The notes under the pieces were generated by a model. The model had not been told where the DNA came from and searched no databases. It saw only the letters and a list, made by a program, of their open reading frames with translations. A stretch of DNA of 64,000 nt, taken from positions 62,001 to 126,000 of the forward strand of contig DASP01000007.1 in the NCBI GenBank assembly GCA_002503825.1, in the 5' to 3' direction. This DNA comes from Methanoregulaceae archaeon UBA467 (GTDB lineage Archaea > Halobacteriota > Methanomicrobia > Methanomicrobiales > Methanospirillaceae). The position numbers and the translations under genes were made by a program. This document shows, piece after piece, positions 16,302 to 23,319 of this stretch (positions are counted from its first letter, which is position 1; the number at the start of each line of letters is the position of its first letter).

Positions 16302-16426
16302 TACTGAATTGAGTTAATCTGGTATAATTTTATGAAAACAAGACGGATTACCACAGATTTACCGTTTTTCCTGCCCTGTAATTCCTAACAGCATCATCAC
16401 TATTATAAAAAAATCAGAAAATTAAT

Positions 16427-16964
16427 GGACCCGACAGGATTTGAACCCGTGGCATTCTCTTTTGCAGACCAAAGGCTCCGCCTTTCGAATCCGGGGCAAC
16501 CTCCGGTCACCGCTTTTCTTATTCCTGATTTGAACAGCTCTTTCAGTTCATTGAAATTCTGAAGAGAAAGCATTCTCAAAAAATTAAAAATCAGAAAATT
16601 AATGGACCCGACGGGATTTGAACCCGTGGCATTCTCTTTTGCAGACCGAAGGCTCCGCCTTTCGAATCCGGGGCGACCTCCGGTCACCGCTTTTCTTATT
16701 CCTGATTTGAACAGCTCTTTCAGTTCATTGAAATTCTGAAGAGAAAGCATTCTCAAAAAATTAAAAATTAAAAATCAGAAAATTAATGGACCCGACGGGA
16801 TTTGAACCCGTGGCATTCTCTTTTGCAGACCGAAGGCTCCGCCTTTTGAATCCGGGGCAACCTCCGGTCACCGCTTTTCTTATTCCTGATTTGAACAGCT
16901 CTTTCAGTTCATTGAAATTCTGAAGAGAAAGCATTCTCAAAAAATTAAAAATCAGAAAATTAAT
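16427..16964 (-). repeat. Three tandem repeats of about 177-184 bp, each ending in a tRNA 3'-like segment
   Basis: Units start at 16427, 16604 and 16788 (spacing 177, 184, 177 bp to the tRNA at 16965) and are nearly identical. Each contains, in tRNA-Ala orientation: ATTAATTTTCTGATTT, an AT-rich part, a GC-rich body with a perfect AAGGC-GGA-GCCTT hairpin, and a tRNA-like T-arm plus 3' acceptor strand ending CGGGTCC. The real tRNA-Ala gene next to them ends CGAGTCC followed by the same ATTAATTTTC. Open frames run through the array only because 177 is divisible by three. Unit 2 carries a 7-bp insertion. Confidence 0.9.
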
Positions 16965-17035
16965 GGACTCGACGGGATTTGAACCCGTGGCCTTCACGTT
17001 GCAAACGTGACGATCTACCCCTGATCTACGAGCCC
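16965..17035 (-). tRNA. tRNA-Ala (anticodon UGC)
   Basis: Complete cloverleaf of 71 nt: acceptor GGGCTCG with CGAGTCC, D-arm GATC...GATC, anticodon stem TCACG/CGTGA with loop TTTGCAA giving UGC, T-arm ACGGG-TTCAAAT-CCCGT. CCA is not encoded. Its 3' end and downstream flank are copied in the adjacent tandem repeats. Confidence 0.96.
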
Positions 17036-17157
17036 TTCAGATGTGCCCTCTATATGTCTACTCCGGATCATATATTACTTCCTGATTGAATGTCCCCGCT
17101 GTTTTAAAAGTCCGGCAAGAAATTCCTGTCTGAATAAATCACGAAATAATCGCTGAA

Positions 17158-17222
17158 ACCGCCGGCGGGGGGCCCGTCGGGGACGGCCGCGTATATCATG
17201 CGGGGTTGCGGGGTAACAATTA
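17158..17222 (-). ncRNA. Candidate structured RNA: GC-rich island between the two tRNA-Ala genes
   Basis: A strongly GC-rich patch (several G/C runs, including palindromic CCGCCGGCGG and a GGCC-GTC/GAC-GGGCC pairing) sits in an otherwise AT-rich spacer. On the minus strand a TTTTAAATTTTAAAG TATA-like element at about 17238-17252 lies about 25 bases upstream of the patch, as expected for a transcript start near 17222. GC-rich islands of this kind are a known signature of ncRNAs. It lacks a long ORF. No known family recognised. Confidence 0.4.
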
Positions 17223-17324
17223 CCTCATAGTGCTATTCTTTAAAATTTAAAATTTCCAACATCCACGCAAAGAGTCTTAATTAATAATTTAAAATCAAAA
17301 AAAAACTAAAAAATCAGATCTTAT

Positions 17325-17395
17325 GGACTTGGCGGGATTCGAACCCGCGGCCTTTACGTTGCGAACGTAACGATCTACCCCTGATCTACAAGCCC
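17325..17395 (-). tRNA. tRNA-Ala (anticodon CGC)
   Basis: Cloverleaf of 71 nt: acceptor GGGCTTG with CAAGTCC, anticodon stem TTACG/CGTAA with loop TTCGCAA giving CGC, T-arm GCGGG-TTCGAAT-CCCGC. CCA is not encoded. It is closely related to the UGC isoacceptor 290 bp away. Confidence 0.96.
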
Positions 17396-17498
17396 TGAAA
17401 TGCGGTGTAATAGGTATCTTGCGGTTGGATATAGTTGTTCCTCTTCTGCTCTCCTCACCGGCACATACGGGTTTACGCGAAAAATAGTATAGGTGTGA

Positions 17499-18509
17499 TC
17501 AGAGGATGATCTCGATGTCAAGCTTCTCTGCCAGTTCCTTGTACCGGTTCCGGATGGTTACCTCGGTAACCCCGGCGACTTCGGCCACTTCACGCTGCGT
17601 ACGGCGTTCTCCGCCGAGAATGGAGGAGATGTAGATGGCAGCTGCGGCTACACCTGTCGGTCCGCGGCCGGAGGTAAGTTCACGCTCTCCTGCCTGCCTG
17701 AGAATTTCTACGGCACGACTCTGCACCTCGCCCTTGAGGTTGAGACCCGAGCAGAAACGGGGCACATAGTCGATCGGCGAGGTCGGGAGGAGTTTTAACC
17801 CGAGTTCACGGGAAATGAACCTGTATGTTCTTCCAATCTCCTTTCTTGAGACACGGGATACTTCAGCAATTTCATCAAGCGTCCTCGGGACGCTGCACTG
17901 CCTGCAGGCTGCGTAAAGTGCTGCTGCTGCGACACCTTCGATACTCCTTCCACGGATGAGGTTCTTGTCGACTGCATCACGGTATACGACCGCAGCGGTC
18001 TCCCTGACATTCCTGGGAAGACCAAGCGCCGATGCCATACGGTCAAGTTCGGAAAGGGCAAATGCCAGGTTCCTCTCTGTCGCGTTGGACACCCTGATCC
18101 GCCGCTGCCACTTGCGCAGGCGGTAGAGCTGGGCACGGTTCTTGCTGGAGATTGCCCTCCCGTAGGAGTCACGGTTTCTCCAGTCAATCATGGTCGAAAG
18201 ACCCTTATCGTGGATGGTGAAGGTCATGGGTGCGCCCACACGGGAGCGCTTCATCCTCTGGTCATGGTCAAATGCACGCCATTCCGGACCCCTGTCGATG
18301 AAATCGTCATCGATGACAAGTCCACAGCTCTGGCATACCAGTTCGGCCCGCTCGTAATCATGCACCAGCTGCCTGCTGCCACACTCAGGGCAGACGGTCT
18401 CGGTGTGATCCTCGGCCTTCTTCTCATGCTCTTTTACACGCTCTTTAAGCCTGTTTTTGAGGGCTTCGCGCTCATTCTGGAGGATTTTTAACTTCTCAAC
18501 TTCCTGCAT
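17499..18509 (-). CDS. tfb: Transcription initiation factor TFB
   Basis: Archaeal TFIIB homologue that bridges TBP-DNA and RNA polymerase. The 336-aa protein has an N-terminal charged/coiled region (residues 1-35), a zinc ribbon (CPECGSRQLVHDYERAELVCQSCG, in parts; CxxC...CxxC near 40-60), the B-finger/linker (DRGPEWRAFDHDQRMKRSRVG, in parts) and two cyclin folds with the typical GRSIEGVAAAALYAACRQC and GRGPTGVAAAAIYIS repeats, ending in an HTH (REVAEVAGVTEVTIRNRYKEL). The N-terminal extension before the ribbon is common in Methanomicrobiales. gar1 is 13 bp upstream on the same strand. Confidence 0.97.
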   Translation of the reverse strand: MQEVEKLKILQNEREALKNRLKERVKEHEKKAEDHTETVCPECGSRQLVHDYERAELVCQSCGLVIDDDFIDRGPEWRAFDHDQRMKRSRVGAPMTFTIHDKGLSTMIDWRNRDSYGRAISSKNRAQLYRLRKWQRRIRVSNATERNLAFALSELDRMASALGLPRNVRETAAVVYRDAVDKNLIRGRSIEGVAAAALYAACRQCSVPRTLDEIAEVSRVSRKEIGRTYRFISRELGLKLLPTSPIDYVPRFCSGLNLKGEVQSRAVEILRQAGERELTSGRGPTGVAAAAIYISSILGGERRTQREVAEVAGVTEVTIRNRYKELAEKLDIEIIL

Positions 18510-18522
18510 CTCGAATCTCCTT

Positions 18523-18747
18523 CTATTTTATAAACAGTTTCTCTCCCACCTTCGTTCCGCAGGCGCCCTTGCAGAGCACTGCTGCATACGGTGTGGAAAC
18601 ATTGCCAAATACATCCATAACCTTCCCGACAGGTCTCATCCTACGGTCAACAACTTCACCATAGAGTTTTGGCAGGCGCGCAGCATCGCACTCAACGACT
18701 AAAAGACGCTCTCCAATGGTATGCAAAACACTGCCAATGACGATCAA
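18523..18747 (-). CDS. gar1: H/ACA RNP component Gar1-like protein
   Basis: A 74-aa beta-barrel protein of the Gar1/Naf1 type, part of the H/ACA pseudouridylation particle: IGSVLHTIGERLLVVECD, LPKLYGEVVDRRMRPVGKVMDVFGNVSTPYAAV (in parts), where PVGKVxDVFGxVxxPYA is the family hallmark. The start is TTG (IVIGSV follows) with a GAGG ribosome site six bases upstream. It probably shares a transcript with tfb; a TATA-like TTTATTAAG lies near 18772-18780. Confidence 0.92.
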   Translation of the reverse strand: MIVIGSVLHTIGERLLVVECDAARLPKLYGEVVDRRMRPVGKVMDVFGNVSTPYAAVLCKGACGTKVGEKLFIK

Positions 18748-18857
18748 GATAAACCTCGGGCGCTCTGCGTCTTAATAAAGCAGAGGAATGATTTAGTAAT
18801 CTATATATATATATTTCATTTATATATAAAATTTTCGTAAAGATATAAATATGAATT

Positions 18858-19511
18858 TCAACGTAACAACAGTTTTTCAATATTTAAAGATAATACCTCG
18901 CGGCTCTGGGTATCGGTGAGTCCGGCTCCGGTTGCAACGTTAAATTTCGCGCGCTTATCAAGGAGATCATGTGGAGCATGCGCGTCTGAATCAACCACCA
19001 GCGTACACCCTGCGGCCATTGCAATCCGGGCAACATGTCCGTTCGTGCGGTTATGTCCACCCCGGGAGGTCAGCTCGACGGCCACCCCGTTCTCTCTTGC
19101 GATTTCCGCTTCTTCAGGGGTGATAAATCCCGGGTGAGCCAGGATGGTGACATCCCTGCAGGAGCATGCCGCATGGTTTGTCCCGGGTGCCACCGGTTCC
19201 ATTATCGTTTCACCGTGAACAACAACGACATCGGCGCCGGCCTGTCGTGCCATCCTCGCGAGAATCGCTATTTCAGACGGCGGAACATGGGTAATCTCAA
19301 CACCGGAGAGAAGATTTATCCCGAACAGTGTCGCTGATTCCTTCACTCTCCCTACTTTTTCGACAAGCTCCGTTACATTCGACCGGTCTGCATGATCCGT
19401 GATTGCAACTGTCGTGTATCCAAGCACCGACATCCTTCTGAGGAGTTCGACCGGCAGCATCTCCCCGTCGGTCATTGTCGTGTGGGTGTGAAGATCGTAC
19501 AGGCCGGTCAT
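18858..19511 (-). CDS. PHP-domain phosphoesterase
   Basis: Metal-dependent phosphoesterase of the PHP superfamily (histidinol-phosphatase-like), 217 aa. Metal-binding motifs seen: DLHTHTTMTDGE at residues 5-16, AITDHAD near 38, HGETIMEP, HPGFITPEEAE and DSDAHAPHDL near 180. The histidinol phosphate phosphatase role is one possibility; archaeal homologues of this length are usually of unknown substrate. The start overlaps the srp19 stop as ATGA, so the two genes are expressed together. Confidence 0.85.
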   Translation of the reverse strand: MTGLYDLHTHTTMTDGEMLPVELLRRMSVLGYTTVAITDHADRSNVTELVEKVGRVKESATLFGINLLSGVEITHVPPSEIAILARMARQAGADVVVVHGETIMEPVAPGTNHAACSCRDVTILAHPGFITPEEAEIARENGVAVELTSRGGHNRTNGHVARIAMAAGCTLVVDSDAHAPHDLLDKRAKFNVATGAGLTDTQSREVLSLNIEKLLLR

Positions 19512-19780
19512 TTCTTCACCTCGAGTTTCCCGGCAACTGCTTTTAAGAGATGTTCCTTGCTCCTGTCATACGCAACGACAACCCTTCCCTCTTTCTTCCA
19601 CCAGTAGGCAGGGTGATGCTTCTGTTCGGTGTGACAGGTCAGCCCGCACTTTTTTACCGCCTTCTCGAGGTCTGCAAGAACCGGGTCTTTTATGGCACGG
19701 GACCTGTGGATCCGCCTTCCCTCGCTCCGCTTGAGGGCGGCATTGAAATAACAGGGGTAGAGAATGCGCTCTCCTTTCAT
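19508..19780 (-). CDS. srp19: Signal recognition particle protein SRP19
   Basis: A 90-aa basic protein that binds helices 6 and 8 of 7S RNA and allows SRP54 to load. It shows the family pattern: RILYPCYFNAALKRSEGRRIHRS (in parts; YPxYxxxxxxxxxGRRI), then HPAYWWKKEGRVVV and a basic C-terminus. The start at 19780 is preceded by the short intergenic region shared with divergent hypB. Confidence 0.95.
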   Translation of the reverse strand: MKGERILYPCYFNAALKRSEGRRIHRSRAIKDPVLADLEKAVKKCGLTCHTEQKHHPAYWWKKEGRVVVAYDRSKEHLLKAVAGKLEVKK

Positions 19781-19836
19781 CTGTGTTACATGTTTGAGTG
19801 TGAACCTATAAACAGTGTCCCATCCAACCAGTTACA

Positions 19837-20484
19837 ATGCATCATATCGACGTCAGAATTGAAAAGGATGTATACGACGTCAACAATCGCATTGCAGATG
19901 CAAATGCAGCACATATGAAAAACCATGGTGTGCGTGCATTCGACCTGCTCGGTGCGATTGGTTCGGGAAAGACCGCTCTGATCGAGCAGATAGTCCCCCA
20001 CCTTGCCCGGAAAAATCTTCGTGCCGGTGCAATCGCAGGTGACGTGTACGGGGATGACGATTTCAAACGTATCCGCTCGCTTGGGATTCCGGCCGTCAAT
20101 GCAAACACCGGAAAGGAGTGTCATCTCGATGCTCATATTGTCGAGCATTCGATCGAAAATCTCCCGCTGGATGAGATAGACATTCTTTTTATTGAGAATG
20201 TCGGCAACATGGTCTGCCCGACCGACTTCAGGCTCGGAGCCGAGAAACGTATCGTGGTCGTCAGTTCAACCGAGGGTGACGATGTCGTCAACAAGCACCC
20301 GATGATGTTCCGCGGAGGAGATATCGGGGTGATCAACAAGATCGACCTGGCACCACTGGTCGGGGCTGACCTTGATCGGATGGAAAAGGACATTCACCGT
20401 TATAACCCGTCCATGCCGGTCTTCCGTACAAACTTAAAGACAGGGGACGGCGTGGCTCAGCTCGTCGAAGCACTCCTCCGATGA
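19837..20484 (+). CDS. hypB: Hydrogenase nickel incorporation GTPase HypB
   Basis: SIMIBI GTPase that delivers Ni2+ during NiFe-hydrogenase maturation. In 215 aa: Walker A GAIGSGKTALIEQ near residue 38, metal/switch CHLDAH near 93, Walker B-like IDILFIENVGN, base specificity NKID. The N-terminus lacks the poly-His storage tail found in some bacteria. It supplies nickel insertion for the hydrogenases of the organism, including the Eha large subunit encoded at 48818-49906. Confidence 0.95.
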   Translation: MHHIDVRIEKDVYDVNNRIADANAAHMKNHGVRAFDLLGAIGSGKTALIEQIVPHLARKNLRAGAIAGDVYGDDDFKRIRSLGIPAVNANTGKECHLDAHIVEHSIENLPLDEIDILFIENVGNMVCPTDFRLGAEKRIVVVSSTEGDDVVNKHPMMFRGGDIGVINKIDLAPLVGADLDRMEKDIHRYNPSMPVFRTNLKTGDGVAQLVEALLR

Positions 20485-20578
20485 TCATAGTTGTTATATA
20501 GCCATCCCGAGAAATATTAAAGGCACTCTGATAGGGAATTAACTCTACAGAATTTATGCAGGCGCAGGGGAAAAATAC

Positions 20579-20956
20579 ATGCTCTGGCAAGGAAGGTCAA
20601 TAAGGCAGTCAACCGGTGGCCGGTACAGGCCGTCGCAGGGAAAGAGGAGAACCGAGATTGGATCAGCACCTGCTGATACCCATATCGGTGACGTAAGATG
20701 CCGTATCGTTCGCGTTTATGGCGGTAACCACAAAGTACGTGCAATGCGGATGAATTTTGCCAATGTCGCAAACCGTGCAAACGGCGAGATCAAAAAGGTA
20801 AAAATTGAGACAGTGGAACAAAATGGTGCAAACCCGAACTTCGTGAGAAGAAATCTCCTCACCAAGGGTGCAATCATAAGAACCGAGATCGGCCCGGCAA
20901 AAATCGTCAGCAGGCCCGGACAGGACGGCGTCATCAACGCAGTCCTTATCGAATAA
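20579..20956 (+). CDS. rps8e: 30S ribosomal protein S8e
   Basis: Archaeal/eukaryotic-type ribosomal protein of the small subunit. In 125 aa: WQGRSIRQSTGGRYRPSQGKRRTEIG (in parts) at the N-terminus, the basic rRNA-binding part, and GAIIRTEIGPAKIVSRPGQDGVINAVLI at the C-terminus. Length and order are normal. ATG 20579 is preceded by GGGG at 20568-20571. It is monocistronic. Confidence 0.96.
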   Translation: MLWQGRSIRQSTGGRYRPSQGKRRTEIGSAPADTHIGDVRCRIVRVYGGNHKVRAMRMNFANVANRANGEIKKVKIETVEQNGANPNFVRRNLLTKGAIIRTEIGPAKIVSRPGQDGVINAVLIE

Positions 20957-20980
20957 TTTTTTTGTGTGTTTACGTTTTTC
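20957..20980 (+). terminator. Probable poly-T terminator after rps8e
   Basis: Seven T residues immediately follow the TAA, with another T-run about 15 bases later; archaeal RNA polymerase stops at such tracts without needing a hairpin. Confidence 0.5.
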
Positions 20981-21533
20981 TGATTTTAATCAGCAGTTAT
21001 ACAGCTACCCCGGGGCTTCAATGCCGGATTCTGTATGATTTCCGGGTAGAATGACTGCCTGCTAAAGCAATACAGGTTATAAAGTATTCAAAAGCCGTAT
21101 CCTGTTGATGATGGTGTAGGAGGAGGACCTGAAAAAGGATACGACTTCTGCCGGATCTATATTACAATTATGATAAATATATATTTTGTGATGGATACAT
21201 AACGCTGAATAAATATCGGATTATTTTGCTCAATTATGGATTTTCTTTTAAATTAGAGGTTTAATATAATAATCGACTTTGCTTCAGCGAAATTCAGACC
21301 CGGGACTGCCCTGGCACCGTGTGAATGAGTTCACACGAACCCGTTTTTACAGACATTCCCGGATATGCATTTTTCCGGATAACCCGTACACAGGATTTAA
21401 AATCACGAAAAAAGAGATCCGAAGTCAGATAACCGGGATGGCAACACTTCTGCGCGCACCACGCCTCTTCCCACAACGGTCCGGTTTGCACATTGACGGG
21501 TCCGCTTCACGATGGTCCTTGTTACCCGGTTAT
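20981..21533. other. Gene-free interval
   Basis: About 550 bp with only short overlapping open frames, none with a protein-like pattern or ribosome site. It may have belonged to a larger decayed locus that includes the adjacent DsrE remnant. Nothing else supported. Confidence 0.4.
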
Positions 21534-21891
21534 TCAAGGCTTCATATATGCTCAGCCCTTGTGCTCTCTCCTGGCCAGTTCACCTGCCCCGCTCGCAACA
21601 ATTCCAGCAAATTCCGGGATATCTGCCTTGTCGAGCCCGAAATGTTGCATACTGTTATTGCAGACACGGAATTCAACCCCTTTTCCGGTTAGCATACTGA
21701 TATCTGACAGAGATCTGCTATATTTCCGGGATATCATCACAGCCCTTCCATTGACCAGTACCGCAATCATGACCTGCCCGCCCGGCATATCATTCAGGAG
21801 GTTTTAAAACACTGGCAAATAATTCCCCTGCTTTGGCCGCTTCATCCATGTGGAATATTACACGATATTTTTGCATACCGTTGTCAGTCAT
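21534..21891 (-). pseudogene. Decayed DsrE-family gene (one frameshift, one in-frame stop)
   Basis: Reading from ATG 21891, the first frame encodes a DsrE-like start (KYRVIFHMDEAAKAGELFASVL), then hits a stop. Removing one A from the four-base A run (complement of 21802-21805) puts it into the frame NLLNDMPGGQVMIAVLVNG, continuing through GVEFRVCNNSM to GELARREHKG. The frame then meets a TGA (21552-21554) where homologues have a codon, followed by AYMKP and a final TGA at 21534. DsrE/YchN proteins are about 115 aa and end in a G-x-A-Y-I-K-P type tail, so the reconstruction fits full length. The two lesions make a pseudogene likely. Confidence 0.75.
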
Positions 21892-22264
21892 ACTGAATTT
21901 CCTGATGCATCACGGATGCAAACGGTGAAACCCCCCCTGTTCTGAATACCCGTAAAATAATTTCCACCATGCAAAACGAATAAGATGACTCTTATACCTT
22001 ATTCAGGTATAAATACCGGAACCTGCCTGATTTCCGAAAACAAGTCTCCACACTTTAACCTGTGCGACGGGAACAGACACACATTTTTCGTGCTCACCCT
22101 GATATTTTAACCCCCACCTTATACATCAATCCTCATCTGTTATTCTGTTACAGCCCACAGGTGAAGAGTTATCAGATAGGAACAGGCAAAGATTATACAG
22201 GAACCATGTATCAGGCATATGCATCCGGAGCGGACGGCAGGTCTCATGCAGCCGGGGCGGTAAG
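21892..22264. other. Gene-free interval upstream of the DUF2240 gene
   Basis: About 370 bp, AT-rich around 21960-22010 (ACTCTTATACCTTATTC), likely holding promoters for the flanking genes. No ORF with support. Confidence 0.35.
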
Positions 22265-22729
22265 ATGAGCCTTCACGTCACGATTGCGGCGCCGTTCAGA
22301 CATACACGAAAAGAACACTTAAAAAAGAACGAGATCGTGTATTACCTTGCATTCGACCGGAAATGGATGACCATTGAACAGGCAAACCAGTTACTCGCAC
22401 GGGCTGCCGAAGAGGGGCTCATTGTATATGAGGGAGATATGATTAAACCCGGTTTTGATATCTCTTCAATCGATATCCCTCTCGGGTTTAAACCTTCATC
22501 CTCCATCTTTGAACGGTCCGATCCTTACCAGGAGCTGCTGAACCGGATTGTGAAGGCAACAGGAAAAGAGCTGACGGCGTTGGTATCAGAGATGAACACT
22601 CTCATCAGGGACGGGTTTGATGGAAATCTCAGGCCTGAAGCTGCAGTTGTTATTCTGGCAAGGAAATATACTGTCCCGTTTGAGGACGTACTACCCGTAT
22701 TAAGGGACCACGTTCTGAAAAAAGATTGA
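22265..22729 (+). CDS. DUF2240 family protein
   Basis: A 154-aa soluble protein that I place in the archaeal DUF2240 family. The N-terminal half is winged-helix-like (LKKNEIVYYLAFDRKWMTIEQANQLLARAAEEGLIVYEGDMIKPGF, in parts), a linker SIDIPLGFKPSSSIFE is strongly conserved in the family as I recall, and the C-terminal half is helical (LVSEMNTLIRDGFDGNLRPEAAVVILARKY). The role is unknown. It ends 10 bp before the convergent rps6e stop. Confidence 0.78.
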   Translation: MSLHVTIAAPFRHTRKEHLKKNEIVYYLAFDRKWMTIEQANQLLARAAEEGLIVYEGDMIKPGFDISSIDIPLGFKPSSSIFERSDPYQELLNRIVKATGKELTALVSEMNTLIRDGFDGNLRPEAAVVILARKYTVPFEDVLPVLRDHVLKKD

Positions 22730-22739
22730 TGCTGCTTTA

Positions 22740-23144
22740 TCACGCAGCTTTTTCTTCTGCGACCGGTTTTACAAAAATTTCTTCCAGCGGTTTTTCGCCG
22801 TACTGCGTAACCTTTGCATTGATCTGGACAAAATCAGCGGTTATCTCATTGCCCCGGATAGATTTTCTCTTTCGCTGCCCGTCCATTACGGGTTTAAACC
22901 CCACACCCGTGGCAAGGAGGAGCCGCCTGCGTCCGGCAAAGGGCAGGTTCCTGCGTGCGGGGGTGCCGTTGCGGTCAGATGCACCCGTGAGCTCCATCCT
23001 GTATCCGGCAAGACCGAATACTCCTGCATCGATATCGTCACCAATTTTTTTCCCGACAAGACCACCGGCAGCTCCGCCGCTGACATCTACGTTGTAGGCA
23101 CGCCCGGTCTTTGCGTCAGATAACACAATTTTAAATTCTACCAT
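22740..23144 (-). CDS. rps6e: 30S ribosomal protein S6e
   Basis: Archaeal S6e, 134 aa: FKIVLSDAKTGRAYNVDVSGG at the start, GKKIGDDIDAGVFGLAGYRMELTGASDRNGTPARRNLPFAGRRRLLL (in parts) in the middle; the RKSIRGNEITADFVQINAKV segment is the archaeal end of the fold. An Ala/Glu-rich tail closes it. It lies just downstream of infB on the same strand (175 bp apart), the usual archaeal pairing. Confidence 0.96.
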   Translation of the reverse strand: MVEFKIVLSDAKTGRAYNVDVSGGAAGGLVGKKIGDDIDAGVFGLAGYRMELTGASDRNGTPARRNLPFAGRRRLLLATGVGFKPVMDGQRKRKSIRGNEITADFVQINAKVTQYGEKPLEEIFVKPVAEEKAA

Positions 23145-23319
23145 TCTCTCTATCTCCTTTGTAATAATATCTCATCAGATGCACAAATATCCTGTGCGCC
23201 CCATCAGTCCCGGATGGTATCATATGTGATCCCCGGGATACCGTCCATATCGGACATCCGGGCTCAGGTATGATCTCCCGAGAAGTACCCACTATATTTT
23301 GCGAGATATCTATTAAATA

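Noticed and set aside
16403..16997. Two open frames of 117 and 78 codons through the repeat array (ending GSNPVGSINFLIF)
   Set aside because: They arise because the 177-bp unit has a length divisible by three and includes tRNA 3' sequence; the encoded peptide simply reads the T-arm and acceptor strand. No ribosome site, no independent conservation.
16427..17035. A CRISPR-like or satellite array
   Set aside because: Only three units, 177-184 bp each, contiguous without unique spacers, and no cas genes in the window; the tRNA 3' content points to integration or slippage instead.
21534..21891. Selenocysteine or pyrrolysine decoding of the TGA in the DsrE remnant
   Set aside because: Pyrrolysine uses TAG. 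A selenocysteine would not explain the frameshift 250 bases upstream, and no selenocysteine insertion element was seen. Two lesions fit decay.
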